NCBI GenBank assembly: GCA_003139095.1
Contig: PLHW01000046.1
Span: forward strand, 142,209 to 196,941
From: Acidobacteriaceae bacterium
GTDB taxonomy: Bacteria > Acidobacteriota > Terriglobia > Terriglobales > Acidobacteriaceae
Direction: 5' to 3'
Length of the DNA: 54,733 bases
Shown here: in pieces, positions 43,157 to 52,834 of the stretch
Layout of the letters: each line of letters begins with the position of its first letter
Numbering within the stretch: position 1 is the first letter of the stretch
Notes under the pieces: model-generated
Database searches by the model: none
Seen by the model: the letters and a program-made list of their open reading frames with translations, nothing else
What the model was told of the DNA's origin: nothing
Program-made: the position numbers and the translations under genes

Positions 43157-44779
43157 CTACCGCGGCCCCGACCCGGACGGTAACTTAAAATCCACCGTAA
43201 TCCGCGTCGGCGTCTTGACCGGCTTGCCATCCAGCAAGAACGGAGAATATCGCCATTGCTTCACGGCGTCGAGTGCGGCTTGCGCAAACACCGGAGGTCC
43301 CTGCACAACTTTCACATCGCGCAGATGGCCGTCTTCCAGCACCGTCGCCTCGAGTACAACCTGACCTTCCAGTCGAAACGTCTTGGCCTGCGCCGGAAAG
43401 GCCGGAGAAACGCGGTGCAACAGTTGCCCGCCGGAAACGCCTTGCGACACCGTCACCGAGAGCGAAGGCATGGTGGCCGTGGGCAGTAGAAGGTTGCCCA
43501 AACCCGAGGGATTCATTTGCTCCGCGACCAACGCGGGCGCGACCACGCCTGCGTCTCCTGTTTGCGCACTGCGAGCCGGCGTTCCTGCGCTCTTCCCGTC
43601 CGGCGTCGCGGATGCCTTCGGGTTGGAGATAACTGTGACGTCCGACGCGGGCGCTGCCGGTTGCGCGTTGCTACGCTTCTCTTTATTTCCCTCTTTCGAA
43701 GCGCTGCCATCCTTGGAAGCCGTTTTACCTCCGGCTGCGGAAACTCCCTGAAGGCCGACGCGTTCGCCACCGGGATTCGGCTTCCAGATAGAATCATTGT
43801 CCGGAAGTCGGGCCGCTCCACCGCTCGGGGCGACCGCCGACGCCGCCGCATGCGCTTTGCCGACACTTTCCTTCGGTCCGCGCCATCCCAGCCAGGCCAC
43901 AAACACCAAGAGCAGAACCGCGACCAGACCCGCTCCCGCCAAAACAAAAGGCCGCCGACGACCGTGTAGAAGCGCCGAGACAAAATCGATTACCCGATCG
44001 GATGCCGGCAAAAATCCCCGCCGCGCAGGCTCTTCAATCGACTGCGCAATGCCCGCCGGCTCGATGCACAGCCCTTCCGCGATCTCCGGGGCAGTCGCTT
44101 CGATCGCCGCGACCGGCGCGCCTGCCTGCACTCCCGCGGGAACTAAGTGCTCCGCCGCGGTGCCTTGCGCCTCGGCCGGATGCGCCGCCTGTTCAGCGGG
44201 AATCGTTGCTGGTTCCAGCGCCCGCGCCTTTTCAGCAAGCGCCGCGAGTTGCTCAAGCACTCCCAGCTGGCGCGCGGTAAATGCCGATGGCTTCGTCGAA
44301 AAGGCCTCCAGGATACCGCTGATCCCTTGCCTTCCCTGAATCGGCAGCGCGGAGATCGAACGCAGGCCGAGGGCCCGGCAAACTTCGCGATCCACGACGG
44401 AGTTCGTCTCGGTGTCCGCGCAATGCTGCGCCTTGCCCTTCCGCAGGCATTCACCGGAGATTCCCTTGTCGGCGCTGAGCCGCGCGCCGAGCGCAGGAGC
44501 AGTTTCGCCGCTTCGCGCTCGGCAAAGCATCGCGCCATCTTTCCACATCGCCAGCGCCACGCCCGAAGCGCCGGTCAGAACCAGCGCCGCGTCGGCGATC
44601 GCCGCCAACATCGGGTCGAGCTGGTGCTCTCCCGCCGCAACCAGTTGTTTCAGCGTAGCCAGGACCAAGGCATCATCCGGGGGAGCTTTGCGTTGCGGCC
44701 CGGGATTCCGCTCAAGCTCGCGAAGGTCCTCGCTGGGTGCTTTCTCCGGGAAAAGTGGATTGGGCTGGAGTACGGACAC
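43157..44779 (-). CDS. GAF domain - membrane helix - TonB C-terminal fusion protein
   Basis: A 540-residue protein with an unusual order. Residues about 40-190 look like a GAF sensor domain (LVAAGEHQLDPMLAAIADAAL, SISALPIQGRQGISGILEAF). A single membrane helix lies at about 276-297 (VLAGAGLVAVLLLVFVAWLGW). After a Pro/Ser/Ala-rich stretch, the last 90 residues form a TonB C-terminal domain (HRVSPAFPAQAKTFRLEGQV, VKQWRYSPFLLDGKPVKTP). The layout implies a cytoplasmic ligand-sensing part joined to a periplasmic energy-coupling part. TonB from this type of protein may act on receptors in response to a small molecule; this is inference. ATG 44779. Confidence 0.85.
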   Translation of the reverse strand: MSVLQPNPLFPEKAPSEDLRELERNPGPQRKAPPDDALVLATLKQLVAAGEHQLDPMLAAIADAALVLTGASGVALAMWKDGAMLCRARSGETAPALGARLSADKGISGECLRKGKAQHCADTETNSVVDREVCRALGLRSISALPIQGRQGISGILEAFSTKPSAFTARQLGVLEQLAALAEKARALEPATIPAEQAAHPAEAQGTAAEHLVPAGVQAGAPVAAIEATAPEIAEGLCIEPAGIAQSIEEPARRGFLPASDRVIDFVSALLHGRRRPFVLAGAGLVAVLLLVFVAWLGWRGPKESVGKAHAAASAVAPSGGAARLPDNDSIWKPNPGGERVGLQGVSAAGGKTASKDGSASKEGNKEKRSNAQPAAPASDVTVISNPKASATPDGKSAGTPARSAQTGDAGVVAPALVAEQMNPSGLGNLLLPTATMPSLSVTVSQGVSGGQLLHRVSPAFPAQAKTFRLEGQVVLEATVLEDGHLRDVKVVQGPPVFAQAALDAVKQWRYSPFLLDGKPVKTPTRITVDFKLPSGSGPR

Positions 44780-45095
44780 GGAAATCCCTCATTTGTTACG
44801 GTTACAGGAAAAATCAAACAAAGCGGCGCGGTTAGATGGTCTGGAGTATGAGCCAAGCCGCCGCGCACTGTCAAGGCAAGCGAATGCATGTTAGTTCATT
44901 TCCTTGCATCGCACGATTCCATTTTTGCACTCCGCGAATGGGCTCGGCGCCACGCATGTTCGTCGGCGCCAACTCCCATCCCGCGTGTATTCGTAGAATG
45001 GCCTGAAAGTGCCGGGCATCAACTTAACCAATCATCGGCGCACACTTCGGGTGCTACGCTAATTCTGCTCTGGTATTTGCAGCTTCGCACCGGCG
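44780..45095. other. Intergenic gap with a possible promoter
   Basis: In these 316 bases I see no gene. TAGAAT at 44994-44999 could be a -10 box for the HD-GYP gene, which would then have a leader of about 90 bases. No terminator or repeat was recognised. Confidence 0.4.
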
Positions 45096-46340
45096 TTGCT
45101 GGGACCCAATCTTAAGAAGATCTTACGCACTGTTGAAGCCCTGGCCGATTTGGGGCCGGAACTTACGGCCGACCGCGATTTCCGCCAGACCGCGCATGCC
45201 ATGCTTGCCGCCGCAATGGAGGCGGCAGGTGCGCGTGAAGGTGTGCTTTTTTCTTTCGGCGAGCGCCCTTCCCAGCTCACCTCGCTCGGCGCACAAGGGT
45301 TTGCGCTCATGCCCGAGCCTGCGTTCATTCCTCTTCTGCCTCGCCAGGTTCAACTGCTCGCAGCCTCCAGCGGCGCGATCCTCCTGAACAGTTCCACTAC
45401 CGACGCCTACCTGAGTTCCAGCGGCAACGTCGCGCCCGAACTGTTCAAATGCATCTGCGCCCTCAGAGTTCGCGGCAAGCTGGTGGGTCTCATCGCGCTC
45501 GGCCGCCGTCCGGGCGAGGCGGCATACGATGAAGATGCGCTTGAGGCCTTCGAGATGATCGCGAATTATGTGGCGCTCGCGATTCAAAACCACTCACTCC
45601 GTCAGACGATCGAGAAGCGAGTCTCCGAAAATGTGCGCCTGCTCGCCTCGCTGCACGGCTTTTACGACAACGCGCTTGAGGCCTTCGCCACCGCCATCGA
45701 CGTCAAACACGTGAACGTCCACGGACATTCCCTGCGCGTCGGCCGCTACGCCCAAGCCATTGGCGAGGCTCTCGAGATGGAGCCGGGCGAGGTCGCGCCG
45801 CTGCGCTCGGCCGGCTATCTCCACGATATCGGCATGGTCGCGATCGATAAGGGACTGTTCGCCAAGCCCGCGCCCCTCAATACCGACGAATCGCTCGCCA
45901 TGCGCGAGCACACCATCATCGGCCACCAGATTGTCAGCCAGGTGCAATTCCCATGGCCTCAGGTGCCCGAAATCGTGCGCTGGCATCACGAACGAGCCGA
46001 CGGTTCCGGCTACCCAGACGGCCTGCATGGCGACGAAATACCCCGCGCCGTGCGCATCATCGCCCTCGCCGATACCTTCGACGCCATGACCACCGAGCGT
46101 CCTTATCGTGCCCGCATGTCCATCGGTGCCGCCCTGCAGGAGCTGATCCGATTGACGCCGGAAAAATACGATCCCTCCGCCCTGCAAGCCCTGCTCATCC
46201 AGATTCGACGTGACGCCGTCGGCACCAACCGCCTCCCCATCCTCGAACCTGACCTCGTCAACCTCTCCCCCGTCGACATCGATCAACTCGCCGCCACCCT
46301 CCAGCACCGCACCACGCGGGGCCGCACCTACGTCACTTAG
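45096..46340 (+). CDS. GAF/HD-GYP cyclic di-GMP phosphodiesterase
   Basis: A 414-residue cytoplasmic protein. An N-terminal GAF-like sensor domain (about 20-170, ALADLGPELTADRDF to MIANYVALAIQNHSL) is followed by an HD-GYP domain, with HSLRVGRYAQAIGEAL, the HD pair in YLHDIGMVAI (about residue 242), HHERADGSGYPDG (GYP about 304-308) and ALADTFDAMT. HD-GYP enzymes hydrolyse c-di-GMP to GMP. The GAF ligand is unknown. The start is uncertain: TTG 45096 is the only start-type codon before the conserved region, after a stop a few codons further upstream. It precedes the pentose phosphate cluster by 185 bases. Confidence 0.9.
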   Translation: MLGPNLKKILRTVEALADLGPELTADRDFRQTAHAMLAAAMEAAGAREGVLFSFGERPSQLTSLGAQGFALMPEPAFIPLLPRQVQLLAASSGAILLNSSTTDAYLSSSGNVAPELFKCICALRVRGKLVGLIALGRRPGEAAYDEDALEAFEMIANYVALAIQNHSLRQTIEKRVSENVRLLASLHGFYDNALEAFATAIDVKHVNVHGHSLRVGRYAQAIGEALEMEPGEVAPLRSAGYLHDIGMVAIDKGLFAKPAPLNTDESLAMREHTIIGHQIVSQVQFPWPQVPEIVRWHHERADGSGYPDGLHGDEIPRAVRIIALADTFDAMTTERPYRARMSIGAALQELIRLTPEKYDPSALQALLIQIRRDAVGTNRLPILEPDLVNLSPVDIDQLAATLQHRTTRGRTYVT

Positions 46341-46388
46341 TGCTTCTGCGCCGGTCGAGCACTCTTACCGGCCTCAATCTGCACGGTG

Positions 46389-46394
46389 TAGAAT
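46389..46394 (+). promoter_or_regulatory. Possible -10 box of tkt
   Basis: TAGAAT lies 131 bases before the tkt ATG, which would give a long untranslated leader. No matching -35 box is clear, so this is a weak call. Confidence 0.3.
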
Positions 46395-46525
46395 TTAACC
46401 TTGAATCCGCCGACATTGGTTGCCTTGGGAATTCTTGGGGAAAACGCATTTACATCAGCAGCGCATCAAATCGCTGGCTTCGTCATCTAACTCCGAAAGC
46501 ACCTGAGTTGCGAGGAGAACTCTAA

Positions 46526-48604
46526 ATGGCAGTGAGTGATCAGGCTGTCGCCACCGGAAAGCTGCTCGACCAGTTGTGCATTAATACCATTCGCACGCTT
46601 TCGATGGATGCCGTGCAAAAGGCCAACTCCGGGCATCCCGGCGCGCCCATGGCCCTGGCCCCGGCGGCCTACGTTCTCTGGCAGCAATTCTTGCGCTACG
46701 ATCCCGCCGATCCGCACTGGCCCAATCGCGATCGTTTCGTTCTCTCTAACGGCCACGCCTCCATGCTCCTTTATTCCCTGCTGTACCTGGCGGGCGTGCA
46801 AGAGGTCGATAAGAGCGGGAGAGTTCTTTCCACACCCGCCGTCTCGCTCGATGACATCAAGAACTTTCGCCAGATCGACAGCAAGACTCCCGGCCATCCC
46901 GAATCCAATTTGACCACTGGCGTTGAGACTACCACCGGTCCGCTCGGCCAGGGCGTTGCCAACAGCGTCGGCATGGCCATCGCCGAACGCTGGCTGGCCG
47001 CGCATTTCAATCGTCCTGGTTTCGAACTCTTCAACTACAACATCTGGGCCATCTGCGGCGATGGCGACATGATGGAAGGCATCTCCTCCGAGGCCGCATC
47101 CGTCGCCGGACATCTGCGCCTTTCCAACCTTTGCTGGATTTACGACAACAACCACATCACCATCGAAGGCAAGACCAATCTCGCGTTCGATGAAGACGTT
47201 GCCGCCCGTTTCCGGGCCTATGGTTGGGACGTCTGTCACCTTCACGATGCCAACGATCTCGACGCCATCGGCGGCGCCTATCGTCACGCTCTCGCCATCG
47301 GCGATCGCCCGAAGCTGATTGTCCTCGATAGCCACATCGCTTTCGGATCCCCGAATAAACAAGACACGAAGGAAGCTCACGGCGAGCCGCTCGGCGAAGA
47401 AGAGGTCAAACTCACCAAGCGCGCTTATGGCTGGCCCGAAGACGCCAAGTTCCTCGTTCCCGACGGCGTGCGCGAAAACTTCCGCGACGGAATGGGCAGG
47501 CGCGGCCACCTGCTAGGCTCCGCATGGCATGCGCTCTTCGACAAGTACTCCGAGCAGCATGCCGATCTCGCCGGACAATACAACTGCATGCAGAAGCGCG
47601 AATTGCCCGATGGCTGGGACAAAGAATTGCCCACCTTCCCCACCGACGCCAAGGGCATGGCCACGCGCGACTCGTCCTCCAGGGTTCTCAACGCCATCGC
47701 AAAAAACGACCCGTGGCTGATGGGCGGCTCCGCCGATCTCTATCCCTCAACCAAAACGCGCCTGACCTTCGACGGCGTCGGAGATTTTGAAGCCAACAAC
47801 TACAACGCGCGCAACTTCCACTTTGGCATCCGCGAACACGCCATGGGCGCCATCGTCAACGGCATGACGCTCTCTTTCTTGCGCACCTATGGTTCCACTT
47901 TCCTCATCTTTTCGGATTACATGAAGCCCGCTATACGCCTCTCCGCGATCATGGAAATCCCAAGCCTCTGGATCTACACCCACGATTCCATCGGCGTCGG
48001 CGAAGATGGGCCCACGCACCAGCCCATTGAGCAATTGGCAACGTTGCGCGCCGTTCCCGGCTTGCTGACGATCCGGCCCGCCGACGCGAACGAGGTGGTC
48101 GAAGCCTGGAGGGTAATCATGAAGTTGAAGACCGAGCCCGCCGCGCTCATTCTCACGCGCCAGGCGCTGCCCACGCTCGATCGCAGCAAATACGCGCCCG
48201 CGAGCGGCCTCGCCCGCGGCGGTTACATCCTCGCCGACGCCGAAGGCGGCAAGCCGCAGGTCATTCTCATCGCCACCGGCAGCGAAGTGAGCCTCTGCGT
48301 CGCCGCGTACGAAACGCTAAAGACCGAAGGCATTCGCGCCCGCGTCGTCAGCCTGCCCTGCTGGGAATTGTTCCAGCACCAGGAGCAGAGCTATCGCGAT
48401 AAAGTGCTTCCGCCTGAAATCACCGCTCGCGTCGCCGTCGAGCAGGCCGCGAGCCTGGGCTGGGCGAGTTATGTTGGAACAAAGGGCCGCATGATAGCCA
48501 TGTTCAGCTTCGGCGCCTCCGCGCCGTTAAAAGATTTGCAGAAGAAGTTCGGATTCACCCCGGAAGCGGTAGCCGCAGCGGCCCGCGACCTGGTTGGCAA
48601 ATAA
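46526..48604 (+). CDS. tkt: Transketolase
   Basis: A 692-residue thiamine-diphosphate enzyme that swaps two-carbon units between ketose and aldose phosphates in the non-oxidative pentose phosphate pathway. The N-terminal substrate loop SGHPGAPMALAPAAY, the ThDP-binding CGDGDMMEGISSEA and DNNHITIEGKTNLAFDED, and the central catalytic GIREHAMGAI are all visible, followed by the typical C-terminal domain. Length and order are normal. GAGGAG eight bases upstream supports ATG 46526. It is the first gene of the cluster tkt, tal-pgi, gnd, zwf. Confidence 0.97.
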   Translation: MAVSDQAVATGKLLDQLCINTIRTLSMDAVQKANSGHPGAPMALAPAAYVLWQQFLRYDPADPHWPNRDRFVLSNGHASMLLYSLLYLAGVQEVDKSGRVLSTPAVSLDDIKNFRQIDSKTPGHPESNLTTGVETTTGPLGQGVANSVGMAIAERWLAAHFNRPGFELFNYNIWAICGDGDMMEGISSEAASVAGHLRLSNLCWIYDNNHITIEGKTNLAFDEDVAARFRAYGWDVCHLHDANDLDAIGGAYRHALAIGDRPKLIVLDSHIAFGSPNKQDTKEAHGEPLGEEEVKLTKRAYGWPEDAKFLVPDGVRENFRDGMGRRGHLLGSAWHALFDKYSEQHADLAGQYNCMQKRELPDGWDKELPTFPTDAKGMATRDSSSRVLNAIAKNDPWLMGGSADLYPSTKTRLTFDGVGDFEANNYNARNFHFGIREHAMGAIVNGMTLSFLRTYGSTFLIFSDYMKPAIRLSAIMEIPSLWIYTHDSIGVGEDGPTHQPIEQLATLRAVPGLLTIRPADANEVVEAWRVIMKLKTEPAALILTRQALPTLDRSKYAPASGLARGGYILADAEGGKPQVILIATGSEVSLCVAAYETLKTEGIRARVVSLPCWELFQHQEQSYRDKVLPPEITARVAVEQAASLGWASYVGTKGRMIAMFSFGASAPLKDLQKKFGFTPEAVAAAARDLVGK

Positions 48605-48615
48605 GATGCGAGGCG

Positions 48616-48637
48616 GAGACGGGGCCAACCCCGTCTC
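48616..48637 (+). repeat. Hairpin between tkt and tal-pgi
   Basis: GAGACGGGG (48616-48624) pairs perfectly with CCCCGTCTC (48629-48637) around a CCAA loop. There is no T-tract, so it is a repeat-type or mRNA-stabilising hairpin and not a typical terminator. Confidence 0.65.
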
Positions 48638-48692
48638 TGTCGGAGGCGAACGTAATCTAACTCTTTGAGACGCGGCATCAATCTAAGGATTG

Positions 48693-48713
48693 CTCGCGGC
48701 TCGAAGCTCGCAG
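48693..48713. repeat. Heptamer array (ctcg type) upstream of tal-pgi
   Basis: Three 7-nt units: ctcgcgg, ctcgaag, ctcgcag, just 20 bases before the tal-pgi start codon. Confidence 0.6.
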
Positions 48714-48732
48714 TACTTCAGGAGACGCAGTC

Positions 48733-51618
48733 ATGAATCCCGTATCCACCCTCGAAACCGCCAAAGCCGCCAATCCTCTTAAAAAGCTTCACGCTTTCGG
48801 CCAGTCCATCTGGATCGATTACATTCGCCGCGATCTCCTTAAAAACGGCGAGCTCCAGCGCATGATCGACGAAGACGGCCTCTGCGGCATGACCTCCAAC
48901 CCGTCGATTTTCGAAAAAGCGATTGGCGAATCCGCGCTCTACCAGGACTTCCTCGACTCTTTTGCCGACCGCTCCGATCTCGACGCGAAAGCTCGCTACG
49001 AATTGCTCGCCATCCGCGACATTCAGGACGCCGCCGACCTTCTCCAGCCCGTCTACAAAAGCACGAATCGCCGCGACGGCTACGTCAGCCTCGAAGTCTC
49101 TCCCTATCTCGCCAACGACACAAACGGCACGCTCGAAGAGGCTCGGCGCCTCTGGAAGTCCGTCGCCCGCGACAACGTCATGATCAAAGTTCCCGGCACG
49201 CCCCAGGGCATTCCCGCGTTCCGCCAACTCATCAGCGAGGGCATCAACGTCAACGTCACGCTTCTGTTCGCGCAGGACGTGTACGAGCAAGTGGCCGCCG
49301 CTTACATCGATGGCGTCGAGCGCTTCGCCGGGTCCGGCGGAGACATTGGCCGAATCGCCAGCGTGGCCAGCTTCTTCATCAGCCGCATCGACACGCTCAT
49401 CGACTCGTTGGTCGGCGAAAAACTCAAAACCGAATCCGATCCCGCCCGCAAGACCAAGCTGCAAAGCATCCTGGGCAAGGTTGCCATCGCCAACGGCAAG
49501 CTCACCTACGAGGCTTACCAGCACATCTTCTCTTCCGCGCGCTGGAAGGCGCTCGCCGCTAAGGGCGCGCAAACGCAACGCGTGCTCTGGGCCAGCACGA
49601 GTACGAAAAATAAAGCCTATCGCGACGTGATCTACGTCGAAGAGCTGATCGGGCCTGACACCGTCAACACCGTGCCTCCCGCCACGCTCGACGCCTTTCG
49701 TGATCACGGCAAACCTCGTGCCAGCCTCACCGAAGATCTCGACGCCGCACGCACGACCATGGTCGGCCTCGCTGCCGCCGGCATCTCCATGAAAGAGGCC
49801 ACCGACAAGCTCACCGCCGATGGCGTGAAGCTCTTCGCCGAGGCCTTCGACAAGCTTCTCGAAGCCGTCGAGAAAAATACTCATCGCTCCGCCGTGCCGC
49901 AGGTTAACGCCCAAAGCGCCACTCTTCCGGCCGAGCTTGACGCCGCCGTAAAAAAAAACCTTAACGACTGGCGCGCCTCCGGCAAGGTAAGACGTCTATG
50001 GCAGCACGACTCGTCGCTGTGGACTGGCGCAGACGAAAACGCCTGGCTCGGCTGGCTTAGCGCCGTCGACGATCAACTCGCTAACATCCCGCGCCTGAAC
50101 GACCTCGCCGCCGAAATCAAGTCCGCCGGCTTCTCCCACGTCGTCCTGCTCGGCATGGGCGGCTCCAGCCTCTGCCCCGAAGTCTTCGCGCTCACCTTCC
50201 CGCAAGCGCCCGGCTTCCCGCGCCTGCACATTCTCGACTCCACCGATCCCGCGCAAATCAAGAGCGTCGAAAGCAAGCTCGATCTCCCCAGGACTCTCTT
50301 CATCGTCTCCAGTAAATCCGGCAGCACGCTCGAACCGAACATCTACAAACAATATTTCTTCGAGCGCATGCGGCAGACCGTTGGCGATAAGGCCGGCAGC
50401 CACTTCATCGCCATCACCGATCCCGGCTCCAAAATGCAGGAGGTAGCCGAGCGCGACCACTTCCGCCACATTTTTTACGGCGTCCCCTCGATCGGCGGCC
50501 GCTACTCCGCGCTCTCCAACTTTGGAATGGTTCCCGCCGCCGTCATGGGCGTGGACACGCGCAAATTTCTGGAGCGCACCCAACAGATGTCCGAGGCCTG
50601 CGTCGCCGCCGTCGCCATCGAACACAACCCCGGCGTCATGCTCGGCATCATTCTGGGCTCCGCCGCAAAACTCGGCCGCGACAAAATCACTCTCGTCGCC
50701 TCGCCCGGCATCTTCGATCTCGGCGCCTGGCTCGAACAACTCATCGCCGAATCCACCGGGAAAATCGGCAAAGGCATCATCCCCGTCGATCGCGAGCCGC
50801 TCGGCCCGCCTGACGTCTACGGCCACGACCATATATTCGCCTACATCCGCCTCGAATCCGCGCCCGACGCCGAGCAGGACGCGAAAGTCACGGCGCTCGA
50901 AAAGGCCGGCCAGCCAGTCGTTTTCATCAAAGTCCCCGACATCTACAATCTCGGTCAGGAATTTTTCCGCTGGGAAATCGCCACCGCCGTCGCCGGCTCG
51001 ATCATCGGCATCAATGCCTTCAATCAGCCTGACGTGGAGGCCAGCAAACTCGAAACGAAAAAACTAACCTCCGAGTACGAGAGCAAAGGTTCGCTGCCCG
51101 CCGAACAGCCAATCTTCGAAGACGCCGGCTTCAAACTCTTTACCGACGCGCGTAACGCTGCCGACCTCGCCAAAGCCGTTGGCTCCGATCGCTCGCTTGC
51201 AAACTATCTGCGCGCCCATCTCGCGCGTCTATCCGCCAACGATTATTTCGCCGTGCTCGCCTACATTGAGATGAACGCCGAGCATGAATCCGTGTTGCAG
51301 GGCCTGCGCACCCGCGTTCGCGATCGCAAGCACGTCGCCACCTGCCTTGGCTTCGGTCCGCGCTTTCTGCACTCCACCGGCCAGGCCTACAAAGGCGGCC
51401 CCAACAGCGGCGTCTTCCTGCAAATCACCTGCGACGACGCCAATGATCTCCAGGTTCCGCAGCAGAAATACACCTTCGGCGTGGTGAAAGCGGCCCAGGC
51501 TCGCGGCGATTTCGCAGTCTTGGCCGAACGCAATCGTCGCGCCCTGCGCGTGCATATCGGCAGCGACGTAAACGCAGGACTGAAAAAACTCGATTCTCTG
51601 ATAAATGAAGCGATGTAA
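48733..51618 (+). CDS. tal-pgi: Bifunctional transaldolase / glucose-6-phosphate isomerase
   Basis: A 961-residue fusion. Residues about 1-375 are transaldolase, with GQSIWIDYIRRDLLKNGELQ and the Schiff-base lysine K152 in NVMIKVPGTPQG. Residues about 395-961 are glucose-6-phosphate isomerase, with LLGMGGSSLCPEVF, VSSKSGSTLEPNIYKQYFF and the C-terminal HSTGQAYKGGPNSG. The fusion links sedoheptulose-to-fructose-6-phosphate conversion to the step that makes glucose-6-phosphate. Such fusions are known from Acidobacteriota and a few other groups, so it is not a frameshift artefact. AGGAGA eight bases upstream supports ATG 48733. Confidence 0.95.
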   Translation: MNPVSTLETAKAANPLKKLHAFGQSIWIDYIRRDLLKNGELQRMIDEDGLCGMTSNPSIFEKAIGESALYQDFLDSFADRSDLDAKARYELLAIRDIQDAADLLQPVYKSTNRRDGYVSLEVSPYLANDTNGTLEEARRLWKSVARDNVMIKVPGTPQGIPAFRQLISEGINVNVTLLFAQDVYEQVAAAYIDGVERFAGSGGDIGRIASVASFFISRIDTLIDSLVGEKLKTESDPARKTKLQSILGKVAIANGKLTYEAYQHIFSSARWKALAAKGAQTQRVLWASTSTKNKAYRDVIYVEELIGPDTVNTVPPATLDAFRDHGKPRASLTEDLDAARTTMVGLAAAGISMKEATDKLTADGVKLFAEAFDKLLEAVEKNTHRSAVPQVNAQSATLPAELDAAVKKNLNDWRASGKVRRLWQHDSSLWTGADENAWLGWLSAVDDQLANIPRLNDLAAEIKSAGFSHVVLLGMGGSSLCPEVFALTFPQAPGFPRLHILDSTDPAQIKSVESKLDLPRTLFIVSSKSGSTLEPNIYKQYFFERMRQTVGDKAGSHFIAITDPGSKMQEVAERDHFRHIFYGVPSIGGRYSALSNFGMVPAAVMGVDTRKFLERTQQMSEACVAAVAIEHNPGVMLGIILGSAAKLGRDKITLVASPGIFDLGAWLEQLIAESTGKIGKGIIPVDREPLGPPDVYGHDHIFAYIRLESAPDAEQDAKVTALEKAGQPVVFIKVPDIYNLGQEFFRWEIATAVAGSIIGINAFNQPDVEASKLETKKLTSEYESKGSLPAEQPIFEDAGFKLFTDARNAADLAKAVGSDRSLANYLRAHLARLSANDYFAVLAYIEMNAEHESVLQGLRTRVRDRKHVATCLGFGPRFLHSTGQAYKGGPNSGVFLQITCDDANDLQVPQQKYTFGVVKAAQARGDFAVLAERNRRALRVHIGSDVNAGLKKLDSLINEAM

Positions 51619-51644
51619 CTAAGAGAGTACGGGGTTAACAAGAA

Positions 51645-51730
51645 GCCGCAAAGCGGCGAAAGAGTACAGCCCACGGCGAAAGCCGTGGGTTACGTGGGGA
51701 AATTCGAGCGAGCCCCGAAGGGGCGAAAGA
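51645..51730 (+). repeat. Three consecutive hairpins with GAAAGA tails (REP/BIME-like)
   Basis: Three small perfect hairpins in a row: GCCGC-AAA-GCGGC-GAAAGA (51645-51663), CCCACGGC-GAAA-GCCGTGGG (51670-51689), and GCCCC-GAA-GGGGC-GAAAGA (51712-51730). The GAAAGA tail is shared by the first and third. None has a T-tract. They lie in the 200-base spacer between tal-pgi and gnd. Confidence 0.75.
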
Positions 51731-51780
51731 GAACGCACAAAGGGCGAAACCTGATCCGGGAACGATCCGAAGCAAGGTTG

Positions 51781-51815
51781 CTCGAAGCTCGCGGCTCGAA
51801 GCTCTTAGCTCAAGG
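51781..51815. repeat. Heptamer array (ctcg type) upstream of gnd
   Basis: Five units: ctcgaag, ctcgcgg, ctcgaag, ctcttag, ctcaagg. The ribosome-binding site of gnd (AAGGAG) overlaps the last one. Confidence 0.7.
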
Positions 51816-51822
51816 AGAAGCT

Positions 51823-52815
51823 ATGCAACTCGCAATGGTAGGCCTCGGTCGCATGGGCGCGAACATGACGCGCCGCCTCATGCGCGGCGGCCATCAACTC
51901 GTCGTTTCCGACCTCAGCCCCGACGCCGTCAAGCAACTCGCCGGCGAAGGCGCCACTGGCTCCGCCTCGCTCGACGATCTCGTCACGAAACTCACTGCGC
52001 CCCGCGCCGCCTGGGTCATGGTCCCTTCGGGCGACCCCACGGAAAAAACCGTGCAAACTCTCCTCGCCCGCATGGAGAAAGGCGACACCATTATCGACGG
52101 CGGCAATTCTTTTTTTAAAGATGACGTCCGCCGCGCCGAAATGTGCGCCGCCAAAGGCGTCCACTATGTCGACGTCGGCACCAGCGGCGGCGTCTGGGGA
52201 CTGGAACGCGGCTACTGCATGATGATCGGCGGTCCCAAAGAGGCCGTCCAGCGCCTCGATCCAATCTTCAAAACCCTCGCCCCCGGCCGGGGCGACATCC
52301 CCCGCACGCCCGGTTTCGAAAAACGCATCGGCAGCACCGCCGAAGACGGGTATATACACTGCGGCCCCAGCGGTTCCGGCCACTTCGTCAAAATGGTGCA
52401 CAACGGCATCGAGTACGGACTCATGCAGGCCTACGCCGAAGGCTTCGACATTTTCAAGAACGCCACCAGCGAGGATCTACCGGCCAACATTCGCTACGAT
52501 CTCGATCTGCCGGACATCGCCGAAGTCTGGCGCCGCGGCAGCGTCATCAGTTCGTGGCTGCTCGATCTCACCGCCATGGCGCTCACGGAGAATCCCGCGC
52601 TCTCCGAATACAGCGGTTTTGTGCAGGATTCCGGCGAAGGCCGCTGGACCATCCAGGCCGCGATCGAAGAAGCCGTGCCCGCCGAGGTGCTGACGGCCGC
52701 GCTCTATGCCCGTTTCCGTTCGCGACAGGAGCACACATTCGCGGATAAGATGCTCTCCGCCATGCGCCAGAAATTCGGCGGCCATGTGGAGCCGAAAGCC
52801 GCGGGGAAAAGTTAA
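51823..52815 (+). CDS. gnd: 6-phosphogluconate dehydrogenase, decarboxylating (short form)
   Basis: A 330-residue enzyme that oxidises and decarboxylates 6-phosphogluconate to ribulose-5-phosphate. The nucleotide-binding loop is at the N-terminus ([11 protein letters not shown]), with [16 protein letters not shown] and [17 protein letters not shown]; the catalytic Lys/Asn pair is in [14 protein letters not shown]. At about 330 residues it is the short class (YqeC/GntZ-like), which often prefers NAD+, unlike the 470-residue classical form. ATG 51823 is chosen over the longer frame because AAGGAG lies five bases upstream and the Rossmann motif begins right there. Confidence 0.95.
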   Translation: MQLAMVGLGRMGANMTRRLMRGGHQLVVSDLSPDAVKQLAGEGATGSASLDDLVTKLTAPRAAWVMVPSGDPTEKTVQTLLARMEKGDTIIDGGNSFFKDDVRRAEMCAAKGVHYVDVGTSGGVWGLERGYCMMIGGPKEAVQRLDPIFKTLAPGRGDIPRTPGFEKRIGSTAEDGYIHCGPSGSGHFVKMVHNGIEYGLMQAYAEGFDIFKNATSEDLPANIRYDLDLPDIAEVWRRGSVISSWLLDLTAMALTENPALSEYSGFVQDSGEGRWTIQAAIEEAVPAEVLTAALYARFRSRQEHTFADKMLSAMRQKFGGHVEPKAAGKS

Positions 52816-52834
52816 GCAGTATGGAAGAAGCAGC

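Noticed and set aside
51645-51730. Hairpins considered as a rho-independent terminator after tal-pgi
   Set aside because: None is followed by a T-tract and there are three in a row with shared tails, so they look like repeat units.
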